Assembly (NCBI GenBank): GCA_963822435.1
Contig: CAWGHN010000003.1
Coordinates: 62,001 to 126,000 of the forward strand
Direction: 5' to 3'
DNA length: 64,000 nt
Source of the DNA: JAUYQR01 sp963822435
GTDB taxonomy: Bacteria; Pseudomonadota; Alphaproteobacteria; Rhodobacterales; Rhodobacteraceae
Positions 55,740-64,000 of the stretch are shown piece by piece; position 1 is the stretch's first letter, and each line of letters begins with the position of its first letter. The position numbers and the translations under genes were made by a program. Under the pieces are notes generated by a model, which searched no databases, had not been told where the DNA came from, and saw only the letters and a program-made list of their open reading frames with translations.

Positions 55740-57248
55740 TTACTGCACACGCTGCCCGTTGACGGTGATCTCGCCCCCGGCCTTCGCCTCGATCTTCGAG
55801 GTCAGCTCGTCCGGGTTCGCCCCCGGCGACATGAACCCGCCCATCATCATCCGCACGCCCATCGCGTCTTCCTCGGTGATGATGCCCGTCGCGATCAGCC
55901 CGTCGATCAGCGCATTGCCCCCGGTCAGCGTCACGTTCGCCTCACCAATCGGCATTGGCGCGCCGCCCGAATTGTCAAACGTAAACGCCCCCACCCCGGC
56001 AAACGCCGCCCCCGCGATCTTCAGCGTCAGGTCGCGGATATCCAGCGTCTCCGGCGCGGGCGGCGTGACTTCGGTCATCCCGGCCTCTTCCGCCGCCAGC
56101 AGCGCGATGAAATCGACCTTCGCCTTGCCCGCCACGTCGATCGACAGGTCGGCCGGGTCGCGCTTCAACGCGGCTCCGGGGTCCAGCAGCGCCCAGGTCT
56201 CCTCGTTCACCGTCACGCCACTCAGCTTCAACGTCAGCCCGTAATCCCCCGCCGTCTCTGCCGCCATCACCGGCGCGGTCATGCCCACCTCCACCGGCCC
56301 GATGCTAACCTTTACCGGCACCGGAACCGCGTTCGACGTCAGGTCGACCGCCAGCCCCTCTCCGGTTGACCGCACGCTGAACCGGTCCTTGTTGAACTCC
56401 CCCGTGCCCTCTCCCGGTCCGGCGTTGAAGGTCATCTGATACGGGAAGATCTGGTCCTCCTGGCTTGCCGTGCCGCTTGATGCGCCCTGCTTGGTCGTGA
56501 TCGTGACAGCCATCCCCTCTTCCAGCGCCTTGCCAAAATCGGCTGACGAGGCAATCGCCAGCAGCGAGACCGTCATGGGCAGCGTCACGGCAGCACTCAT
56601 CGCCACATCCGCCGTCTCGCTGATCGAGGCGGTCGTCATCTTCAACCCCGGGTCGCCCGAATTGATGTCATAGGCAATCTTCGACGCCGCCAGCGCAAAG
56701 CCGAACGCGCGGTTCGCGCCGGGTGTGTCGCTGTAGCTGCCCGCCAGATCGGTGAACCCCACCGTCCCTTTGGATGTGGCCTCGCCCGCATCGGTCCCGT
56801 CAAATGACGTCGCCGGATAGCTCGACGTGAACGCCACGTTCAGCGACGCCGCCGCATAGTCATAGACCAGCGCCCCCGCCTCGCCCTCGCGCGCGGTCAT
56901 CACCAGCCCGTCATGCGTCAGCTTGACCGATCCCGCCGTGCCCTCGCCGGCCATGTCGGCGCCAATGTCAGCCCCCGGCGCAATCAGCACCGATCCGTCC
57001 GACTGCTCGGTCATGACCATGTCCGAAATCGTCAGCCCGGCACTGCCCTCGGGCGCGATCTTCACGCCGTTCAGCGTCAGCACTCCGCCATCGCTGTTCT
57101 CGGTCGCCGCCGATACCGTCAGCCCCGCCAACGCGCCCGCATTCTTCCACGATTGCCAGACCTGATCGGCGGTCAACGCCGCCTCGGCCGTGCCGCCCAT
57201 CAGCATGACCAGCGCGGGCGCAGTCAAATACGTTGTCATCCGAAACAT
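55740..57248 (-). CDS. DUF2125 exported protein
   Basis: 502 residues. A signal peptide (about 1-23, MLMGGTAEAA end) precedes a long repetitive beta-rich protein with repeated Gly/Ala/Thr motifs (GGVLTLNGVKIAPEGSAGL, GEGTAGSVKLTHDGLVMTA). The C terminus has ANVTLTGGNALIDGLIATGI and EITVNGQRVQ. This is the DUF2125 pattern of Rhodobacterales. Function unknown. It sits between LysR and uraH but shares no evident pathway with them. Confidence 0.82.
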   Translation of the reverse strand: MFRMTTYLTAPALVMLMGGTAEAALTADQVWQSWKNAGALAGLTVSAATENSDGGVLTLNGVKIAPEGSAGLTISDMVMTEQSDGSVLIAPGADIGADMAGEGTAGSVKLTHDGLVMTAREGEAGALVYDYAAASLNVAFTSSYPATSFDGTDAGEATSKGTVGFTDLAGSYSDTPGANRAFGFALAASKIAYDINSGDPGLKMTTASISETADVAMSAAVTLPMTVSLLAIASSADFGKALEEGMAVTITTKQGASSGTASQEDQIFPYQMTFNAGPGEGTGEFNKDRFSVRSTGEGLAVDLTSNAVPVPVKVSIGPVEVGMTAPVMAAETAGDYGLTLKLSGVTVNEETWALLDPGAALKRDPADLSIDVAGKAKVDFIALLAAEEAGMTEVTPPAPETLDIRDLTLKIAGAAFAGVGAFTFDNSGGAPMPIGEANVTLTGGNALIDGLIATGIITEEDAMGVRMMMGGFMSPGANPDELTSKIEAKAGGEITVNGQRVQ

Positions 57249-57336
57249 GCGGCTCTCCTGACCGTTTAAAACCAGTCCCAGAAAACTCCGTTCTCTGCGC
57301 CACCGCAAGGGCTGGAATCGTGACCTTTTCGTGTCG

Positions 57337-57690
57337 TCACGACCCCCGGTAGGTCGAATAGGCATGGCCCGAAATCAGCAGCGGCACATGATAGTGCTGC
57401 CCTGCATCCGCCACCCCGAACCGGATCGGGATCTCGTCCAGAAACAGCACCTCGCCGGCCGCCTGCCCCGTGTCGCGCAGATAAGCCCCCGCCGCGAACA
57501 CCAGCTCATAGCGGCCCACCGTCAGCGCCGCCCCCTCCAGCATCGGCGCATCCGTCCGCCCGTCGCCGTTCGTCACCGTCTCGGCGATCTTCCGGTGGCT
57601 CTGCCCGCTGATCCGATACAAGGTGATCTTCACCCCCGCCGCAGGCTTGCCCCGCGCGGTATCCAGCACATGCGTCGTCAAACGTCCCAT
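57337..57690 (-). CDS. uraH: 5-hydroxyisourate hydrolase
   Basis: 117 residues of the transthyretin-like family. LTTHVLDTARGKPAAGV at the start, FGVADAGQHYHVPLLISGHAYSTYRGS at the end; the C-terminal YRGS is the family signature. It opens 5-hydroxyisourate to OHCU, the second step of urate breakdown. It is divergent from the puuE-uraD fusion, 151 bases away. Confidence 0.96.
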   Translation of the reverse strand: MGRLTTHVLDTARGKPAAGVKITLYRISGQSHRKIAETVTNGDGRTDAPMLEGAALTVGRYELVFAAGAYLRDTGQAAGEVLFLDEIPIRFGVADAGQHYHVPLLISGHAYSTYRGS

Positions 57691-57841
57691 CTCACGCCTC
57701 CGTCCGGGGTCTTTGTCGGCACTAAGCCACGAATTCGCGCAACAAGCGACCAGTCAACCCCGTCATAGCACCTTCAGCCAAATCTTGATAAACCGCCCAC
57801 TCATTATGCCCTAGGCTCGAATAACGCGACAGGAGACCGCC

Positions 57842-59253
57842 ATGAACCGCTACCCCCGTGATTTTCGCGGCTACGGCCCCAACCCGCCCGATGCCAGATG
57901 GCCCGGCGGCGCCAAGGTCGCGATAAGCCTTGTCCTGAACTACGAAGAGGGTGGCGAAAACAACATCCTGCACGGCGACGGCCAGTCTGAGGCCTTTCTG
58001 TCCGACATCGCCGGCGCGCAGCCCTGGCCCGGCCAGCGCCACTGGAACATGGAATCGCTTTATGACTATGGCGCCCGCGCCGGTTTCTGGCGCCTGCACC
58101 GCCTGTTCACCGAACGCCAGCTTCCCGTCACCATCTACGGCGTCACCTCCGCCCTCGCCCGCAACCCCGAACAGCTTGCCGCCATGCAGGACGCCGGGTG
58201 GGAGGTCGCCAGCCACGGCCTGAAGTGGATCGACCACCGCGACATGCCCGAGGCCGAAGAACGCGCCCAGATCGCCGAGTCCATCCGCCTGCACACCGAA
58301 CTGACGGGCACCCCGCCGCGCGGCTGGTATACCGGCCGCTCCTCTCTCAACACCGTCCGCCTCACCGCCGAAACCGGCCAGTTCGACTGGATCTCCGACA
58401 CCTACGACGACGACCTGCCCTACTGGCTGGAGGTCGGCGACCGCGACCAGTTGATCCTGCCCTACACGCTCGAAGCCAACGACATGCGCTTCGCCACCGC
58501 ACCGGGCTACACCACCGGCGAACAGTTCTTCCAATACCTGAAAGACACCTACGACACGCTCCACGCCGAAGGCAGCGCAGGCCGCCCCAAGATGTTCTCC
58601 ATCGGCCTTCACTGCCGCCTGATCGGCCGCCCCGGCAAGATCGCGGGCCTCATTCGCTTCCTCGACCACGTCGCGGCCAAAGGCGGCGCATGGTTCGCCG
58701 CCCGCCGCGACATCGCCGCGCATTGGGCCATCACCCACCCCCACCGCCGCATCGAACGCCCCAGCGCAATGAGCCTCGCGCGTTTCACCGAACGCTTCGG
58801 CGCCGTCTACGAACACTCCCCCTGGGTCGCCACCCGCGCCCACGCTCTCGAACTTGGCCCCGCCCACGACAGCGCCACGGGCCTCGCAAACGCCCTCGCC
58901 CGCGTCTTCCGCACCGCCTCGCCGGACGAACGCCTCGCCGTCCTCAAGGCCCACCCCGATCTCGCCGGAAAACTCGCCGCCGCCAAGCGCCTCACCCCGG
59001 AAAGCACCGCCGAACAGGCCAGCGCCGCGCTCGACGCCCTGACCGACACCGAGCGCGCCGCCTTCCAGCGCCTCAACACCGCCTACACCACCAAACACGG
59101 CTTCCCGTTCATCATCGCCGTCCGCGACAACACCAAGACCACCATCCTTGCGGCCTTCCAGACCCGCCTCGCCAACGACACCGCCACCGAATTCACCACC
59201 GCCTGCGCCCAGGTGGAGCGCATCGCCACCCTGCGCCTGAAGGACCAACTGCC

Positions 59254-59257
<4 letters not shown>
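57842..59257 (+). CDS. Fused allantoinase (PuuE) - OHCU decarboxylase (UraD)
   Basis: 471 residues in two enzymes. Residues 1-305 are PuuE, the metal-independent allantoinase of the polysaccharide-deacetylase fold: YPRDFRGYGPNPPDARWPGGAKVAISLVLNYEEGGEN (in part), EVASHGLKWIDHRDM, and FSIGLHCRLIGRPGKI. Residues about 306-471 are UraD, which decarboxylates OHCU to S-allantoin: MSLARFTERFGAVYEHSPWVA, LAVLKAHPDLAGKLA and KHGFPFIIAVRD. The fusion joins two consecutive steps. Separate genes are more common. It overlaps the next gene by four bases. Confidence 0.96.
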
Positions 59258-60096
<839 letters not shown>

Positions 60097-60116
60097 TTTC
60101 ATCTGTCCACAAATAT
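60097..60116. repeat. Intergenic repeat, copy B
   Basis: TTTCATCTGTCCACAAATAT, matching 55667-55686 in 19 of 20 bases, directly after the aminohydrolase stop. Tandem hairpins follow. Confidence 0.65.
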
Positions 60117-60123
60117 CCCACGG

Positions 60124-60190
60124 GGAGCGCGAGGGGTGTGAAACCCCTCGCTTTTGAACAGCGGAGCGCGAGGGGTATGAAACCCCTCGC
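60124..60190. repeat. Tandem hairpin repeats before allA
   Basis: Two 28-base units (60124-60151 and 60163-60190) that differ at one base, 11 bases apart. Each forms a hairpin with GCGAGGGGT and ACCCCTCGC arms. They occupy the 121-base gap inside the purine operon and may tune the expression of allA. Confidence 0.85.
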
Positions 60191-60217
60191 ATCCCCGCCA
60201 GCCACAGGTGCTGCGGC

Positions 60218-60694
60218 ATGATCCTCCACCCCGAACCCCTCACCGCCGCAGCCTTCGCCCCCTTCGGCGACGTCCTCGACGCCACCGGCGACCACCGCCT
60301 GATCAACGCGGGCCTCTGCCAGCGCCACCACGACCGCGCGGCCCTCGATTTCGGCCCCGAACCGGGCCGCGCCGGCATTTCGATCTTCCGCGCCGCCCCC
60401 CGCGCGCTGCCCTACACCTTCGACCTCATCGAACGTCACCCCGAGGGCAGCCAGGCCTTCCTGCCGATGACCGCCGATCCCTTCCTCGTCATCGTGGCGC
60501 CCAGTCCGCAGGCAGCCCCCCGCGCGTTTCTGACAAATGGTGCGCAAGGGATAAACCTGCACCGCGGCACATGGCACGGCGTCTTGACCCCGCTCGCCGC
60601 GCCCGGCCTCTTTGCGGTGATGGACCGCATCGGCCCGACGCCCAACCTCGAAGAATACCGTTACGCCCAACCGTGGACGGTGCTTGCGCCCTGA
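60218..60694 (+). CDS. allA: Ureidoglycolate lyase
   Basis: 158 residues of the AllA family. LTAAAFAPFGDVLDATG and NAGLCQRHHD near the start, FLVIVAPSPQAAPRAFL and QGINLHRGTWHGVLTPL (about 110-126) with the conserved His. It splits ureidoglycolate to glyoxylate and urea, the last step visible here. Glyoxylate could join the glycolate/hydroxypyruvate genes nearby. Confidence 0.94.
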   Translation: MILHPEPLTAAAFAPFGDVLDATGDHRLINAGLCQRHHDRAALDFGPEPGRAGISIFRAAPRALPYTFDLIERHPEGSQAFLPMTADPFLVIVAPSPQAAPRAFLTNGAQGINLHRGTWHGVLTPLAAPGLFAVMDRIGPTPNLEEYRYAQPWTVLAP

Positions 60695-60780
60695 CCGGCG
60701 CGCCCTAACCGGATCGCACCCTTGGGGCAGTGCGAAGACGGCGCGAACATAAACGCCCCGAGGGACAAGGAAATACACCC

Positions 60781-62262
60781 ATGACACCCACTCATCCGGT
60801 GGACGAGGTTCTCGCTCCGCCAAAGCTGTTCACACTCGGCCTGCAGCATGTGCTGGTGATGTATGCCGGTGCCGTCGCGGTGCCGCTCATTGTCGGCCGC
60901 GCGCTCAAACTGGAACCCGCCGATGTGGCCTTCCTGATCTCGGCCGACCTCTTCGTCTGCGGCCTCGTCACGCTGATCCAGTCGATGGGCGCGACCCAGT
61001 GGTTCGGCATCAAGCTGCCCGTCATGATGGGCGTCACCTTCGCCGCCGTCGGCCCGATGGTCGCGATGGCCAACGCCACCCCCGGTGCCGAGGGCGCGCG
61101 CGCCATCTTCGGCGCGATCATGGCTGCAGGCGTGATCTCGATCCTGATCGCCCCCCTCGTCTCGCGCCTCCTGCGCTTCTTCCCGCCCGTTGTCACCGGC
61201 ACCATCATCCTCGTGATCGGCGTCAGCCTGATGCGCATCGGCATCAACTGGATCTTCGGCAACCCCGTCGGACCGACCGCCCCGCAGATCGTCGACCCCG
61301 CCCACGCCGAATGGCTGAAGGCCGTGACCGACGCCGCGGCCGCTGGCACCGCAGGCATCCCGGACATCCCGCCCGGCCTCGCCCTCGCGGCCAAGGTCAA
61401 CAACCCCGCCTACGCACCCTTGGGCAACATCCTCGTGTCCGCCATCGTGCTGATCTCGATCCTCCTGATCGCGCGCTTCGGCCGTGGCTTCATCGCCAAC
61501 ATCTCGGTCCTCCTCGGCATCGTCATCGGCGCGGTGATCGCCTTCGCCATCGGTGCCATGTCCTTCGGCAAGGTGGCCGAGGCGTCGTGGTTCGGCCTGA
61601 TCACGCCGTTCCACTTCGGCACACCGACCTTCGATCTCGTGATGATCGTGACCATGACCCTCGTGATGATCGTGGTGATGATCGAAAGCACAGGCATGTT
61701 CCTCGCCCTTGGCGACATGACCGGCAAACCTGTCACCCAGCCGATGCTCTCCGCAGGCCTCCGCACCGACGGCCTCGGCACCCTGATCGGCGGCATCTTC
61801 AACACCTTTCCCTACACCTCGTTCAGCCAGAACGTCGGCCTCGTCGGCGTGACAGGCATCAAAAGCCGCTTCGTCTGCGTTGCGGGCGGCATCATCCTGA
61901 TCGTCCTCGGCCTCGTGCCGAAGATGGGCGCGCTGGTGGAATCCGTCCCGACGATGGTGCTTGGGGGCGCTGGTCTCGTGATGTTCGGCATGGTTGCCGC
62001 CACCGGCATCCGTATCCTCGCCGGCGTCAACTTCGCCACCAACCGCAACAACCTCTTCATCGTGGCGGTCTCGCTCGGCTTCGGAATGATCCCGCTCATC
62101 GCGCCGAACTTCAAGCAGTGGATGCCCCACGACATCCACCCGCTGATCGAAAGCGGCATCCTCCTCGCCTCGGTCGCCGCCGTCCTCCTGAACGCCTTTT
62201 TCAACGGCGCCAAGGGCTCGGTCGCCGAAGCCAAGGGCGCGGCAATGGCCGCCGACCACTGA
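60781..62262 (+). CDS. NCS2 family uracil/xanthine permease
   Basis: 493 residues with 12-14 membrane helices. LQHVLVMYAGAVAVPLIVG (about 20-38), VLVIGVSLMRIGINW, the NCS2 signature area FNTFPYTSFSQNVGLVGVTG (about 340-359) with the substrate-site Gln and Asn, and LGAVMFG-like GGAGLVMFGMVAATG are visible. In this operon the likely substrate is a purine such as urate or xanthine. ATG 60781 follows ACAAGGAAA. Confidence 0.93.
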   Translation: MTPTHPVDEVLAPPKLFTLGLQHVLVMYAGAVAVPLIVGRALKLEPADVAFLISADLFVCGLVTLIQSMGATQWFGIKLPVMMGVTFAAVGPMVAMANATPGAEGARAIFGAIMAAGVISILIAPLVSRLLRFFPPVVTGTIILVIGVSLMRIGINWIFGNPVGPTAPQIVDPAHAEWLKAVTDAAAAGTAGIPDIPPGLALAAKVNNPAYAPLGNILVSAIVLISILLIARFGRGFIANISVLLGIVIGAVIAFAIGAMSFGKVAEASWFGLITPFHFGTPTFDLVMIVTMTLVMIVVMIESTGMFLALGDMTGKPVTQPMLSAGLRTDGLGTLIGGIFNTFPYTSFSQNVGLVGVTGIKSRFVCVAGGIILIVLGLVPKMGALVESVPTMVLGGAGLVMFGMVAATGIRILAGVNFATNRNNLFIVAVSLGFGMIPLIAPNFKQWMPHDIHPLIESGILLASVAAVLLNAFFNGAKGSVAEAKGAAMAADH

Positions 62263-62269
62263 CGCGACG

Positions 62270-62292
62270 GCCCTCCCCGCCAAGGGGAGGGC
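62270..62292 (+). terminator. Hairpin after the permease gene
   Basis: GCCCTCCCC (62270-62278) and GGGGAGGGC (62284-62292). No T-run; probable transcript end of the purine operon, strengthened by the next hairpin. Confidence 0.6.
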
Positions 62293-62308
62293 GACACCCG
62301 CAAATGCA

Positions 62309-62338
62309 AAACGGGGGCAGCTTGCACTACCCCCGTTT
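62309..62338. terminator. Terminator of cspA, both strands
   Basis: AAACGGGGG (62309-62317) and CCCCCGTTT (62330-62338). On the minus strand it ends CCCCCGTTTTGC, after cspA; on the plus strand CCCCCGTTTCAAATTTC. Confidence 0.8.
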
Positions 62339-62362
62339 CAAATTTCAGATCGCTGGAATGGC

Positions 62363-62569
62363 TTACGCCAGAGCGAGGTTCACAGCCGATTCGCGACCGT
62401 CACGGCCGGATTCGATGTCGAACGTCACGGCTTGGCCGTCGTTCAGCTGACGGATGCCAGCGCGCTCAAGAGCGGTGACGTGGACGAACACGTCCTTGCC
62501 GCCCGATTCCGGAGCGATAAAACCGAAACCTTTGGTGGCGTTGAACCATTTCACGGTGCCTTTGGCCAT
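62363..62569 (-). CDS. cspA: Cold-shock domain protein
   Basis: 68 residues, a single cold-shock domain. GTVKWFNATKGFGFIAPE holds RNP1 (KGFGFI) and DVFVHVTALER holds RNP2. It binds single-stranded RNA/DNA and melts RNA hairpins. ATG 62569 follows AAGGAG. The 250 bases between it and the divergent 62820 gene hold no gene that I can see; they would carry its 5' leader, often thermoregulated in this family. Confidence 0.96.
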   Translation of the reverse strand: MAKGTVKWFNATKGFGFIAPESGGKDVFVHVTALERAGIRQLNDGQAVTFDIESGRDGRESAVNLALA

Positions 62570-62819
62570 CGTGATGTCTCCTTCTAGTATCGCCACCCGC
62601 AGCATGCGGTGGCCCGGCTAAGTCCCCTCAAGATCGAGTAGTCTGAAGCCGCGAAGGAAACAGAGGTCGATAGAAAGTGTTCGCACAGGCCACATGCACC
62701 TTTTTCGCCGAAAATACAAGGCCTGCGGCAAAACAATCCCCCAAGGCGCAAAACTCTGGCGCGATTTCGCCGCAACTGTCAGTCTCGCCTGACAACATGA
62801 CCGTTCCTGCAAGGTGCCC

Positions 62820-64000
62820 ATGCTCGCCCGATCCGGCCTTTCCGCGCCCGCACTTTCCGGCGCCCCACGCCCCGGCCTCTGCACCGATTGCGGCGTCTCG
62901 CGCATGGCCGACCCCCGCGCCTGCGGTCGCGCCTGCCAGTTCATCGCCCCCGACTACCCCGCCCTCGAACGCAGCGCCCACGGCCGCGAAGCCGACCCCG
63001 CCTTGGGCGACGAGGCGTTCTTCGGCGTCACCCTCACCATGCAGCGCGCTCGGCTTTCCCCCCCGGCCCCCGGCGCGCAATGGACCGGCATCACCACCAC
63101 CCTCGCCGCCACCCTTCTCGAAACCGGCGCGGTCGATGCCGTCCTTACCGTCGCCCCAGACCCGTCCGACACATGGAAACCCCTGCCCGTCATCATCACC
63201 GATGCAGCCGCAATGGCCGAGGCGCGGGGCATGCGCATGGGCTACGCCCCGACCGTGGCCCTTCTGGAACCCGCCCGCGCCGCCGGCCACAAACGCATCG
63301 CCTTCATCGGCATCCCCTGTCAGGTCTACGCCCTGCGCGCCCTCGAAAAGACCCTCGGCTTTGACGCCATCCACGTCATCGGCACCCCTTGCTCCGACAA
63401 CACCACCACCGAAAACTTCCACACCTTCCTCAACCTTCTCGATCCCTACCCCGACACCGTCAGCTACCTCGAATTTCGCACCGACTTCCGCGTCGAGCTT
63501 CGCTTCACCGATGGCCGCCCCACGAAACTGATCCCCTTCCTGCAACTCCCGATCAGCCAGCTTCCCCCCGATTTCTTCCCCCTCACCTGCAAGACCTGCG
63601 TCGATTACACCAACCGCCTCGCCGACATCACCGTGGGCTACATGGGCGGCGACGGCGACCAATGGCTCATCACCCGCAACCAGCGTGGCGCAGACCTCCT
63701 CGAACTCATCGAACCCCGCCTCACCACCCGGCCCCTCACCTCCTCCGGCAAGCGCGATGGGGCGGTGCGCGGCTTCATGGAAAACACCGCCCGCGCCGCC
63801 GGCGGCCTGCCGCTGCGCCGGATGCCGAACTGGCTCCGCCCCCTGGTCGGTCGCCTGCAACGCTTCACCGGCCCCAAGGGCCTCGAATTCGCCCGCACGA
63901 GAGTCGAGATGAAGGCCATCGAAACCATCCTCCACCTCCGCCGCGCCCACCCCGCCCGCATGAAGAACATGGTCCCCGCCCATGTCTGGCGGGTTGCCGC
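62820..64000 (+). CDS. Coenzyme F420 hydrogenase/dehydrogenase beta-subunit family (BciB-like), 3' end cut
   Basis: 393 residues are visible and the frame is open at the window edge. The N terminus has a four-cysteine cluster site: C21-TD-C24-GVSRMADPRA-C35-GRA-C39. IGIPCQVYALRALEK and IGTPCSDNTTTENF follow, then LTCKTCVDYTNRLADITVGYMGG. This matches the FrhB/BciB family of iron-sulfur flavoproteins, which includes the ferredoxin-dependent 8-vinyl reductase of bacteriochlorophyll synthesis and plant 7-hydroxymethyl-chlorophyll reductase. Whether this organism is phototrophic cannot be seen; non-phototrophic Rhodobacterales may also have homologues. The ATG at 62820 has AAGGTG before it. Confidence 0.85.
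   Translation, partial: MLARSGLSAPALSGAPRPGLCTDCGVSRMADPRACGRACQFIAPDYPALERSAHGREADPALGDEAFFGVTLTMQRARLSPPAPGAQWTGITTTLAATLLETGAVDAVLTVAPDPSDTWKPLPVIITDAAAMAEARGMRMGYAPTVALLEPARAAGHKRIAFIGIPCQVYALRALEKTLGFDAIHVIGTPCSDNTTTENFHTFLNLLDPYPDTVSYLEFRTDFRVELRFTDGRPTKLIPFLQLPISQLPPDFFPLTCKTCVDYTNRLADITVGYMGGDGDQWLITRNQRGADLLELIEPRLTTRPLTSSGKRDGAVRGFMENTARAAGGLPLRRMPNWLRPLVGRLQRFTGPKGLEFARTRVEMKAIETILHLRRAHPARMKNMVPAHVWRVA

Noticed and set aside
60124..60190. Possible CRISPR array
   Set aside because: Only two units with an 11-base spacer, and each unit is itself a full hairpin; no cas genes nearby.

Overview
The window is GC-rich, densely packed alphaproteobacterial chromosome. Several features point to Rhodobacterales (Paracoccaceae): a two-domain ALDH16-type dehydrogenase beside deoC and rpiB, pyrB beside a metal-site-less dihydroorotase homologue, the DUF1285/MoxR/DUF58/DUF4159 cluster, a DUF2125 protein, and a BciB-like flavoprotein at the right edge. 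Genes are tightly spaced, with many ATGA or GTGA stop/start overlaps and several GTG, TTG or possible CTG starts. I see no rRNA, tRNA or CRISPR array, and no gene-free stretch longer than about 300 bases.

Layout: 1-1460 is the tail of an Mnh/Mrp cation/proton antiporter operon (D-E-F-G). 1549-5429 is deoC, ALDH16 (frameshifted) and rpiB. 5563-9055 holds yqgE, a DsbD-N-like periplasmic protein, moaB, a LysE-type exporter and a uracil-DNA glycosylase. 9170-13208 is a pyrimidine and membrane block: pyrB, three small overlapping membrane-protein genes, an inactive-looking dihydroorotase and plsY. gshA follows, then a complete 3.6-kb IS1-family transposon (14658-18266) with 21-bp terminal inverted repeats, an 8-bp target duplication and at least five passenger genes. 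It sits between gshA and the co-directional pair rsmE and a membrane-protein gene. ubiA, an OmpA-like protein, gabD, a YghU-type GST, an SDR and an aminotransferase follow.

27475-32940 carries a secreted peptidoglycan-binding protein, an ECF sigma factor overlapping a membrane VWA protein, a small heat-shock protein and two tandem trypsin-like proteases. 33019-36890 is glycolate oxidase glcDEF, with glcE frameshifted. 37674-45071 is the MoxR/DUF58/DUF4159 membrane-stress type cluster. Hydroxypyruvate isomerase, an NDUFS6-like zinc protein and DNA polymerase I follow, then two overlapping small ORFs, a DUF1203 protein, a HIT protein, and a divergent glycosyltransferase/sulfotransferase pair. 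53385-62262 is a purine (urate to ureidoglycolate) catabolic region: puuD (frameshifted), a LysR regulator, uraH, a puuE-uraD fusion, ureidoglycine aminohydrolase, allA and an NCS2 permease. cspA and a truncated BciB-like gene close the window.

The best candidate for something undescribed is the passenger module of the transposon: a zinc-ribbon peptide, a KGG-like peptide, an unrecognised 184-residue protein and an HTH-ImmA/IrrE metallopeptidase. Two near-identical palindromes, one before the first passenger gene and one over the transposase promoter, suggest common control. Three otherwise intact genes (ALDH16, glcE, puuD) each carry a single apparent +1 insertion, which is either pseudogenisation or a systematic sequence error.
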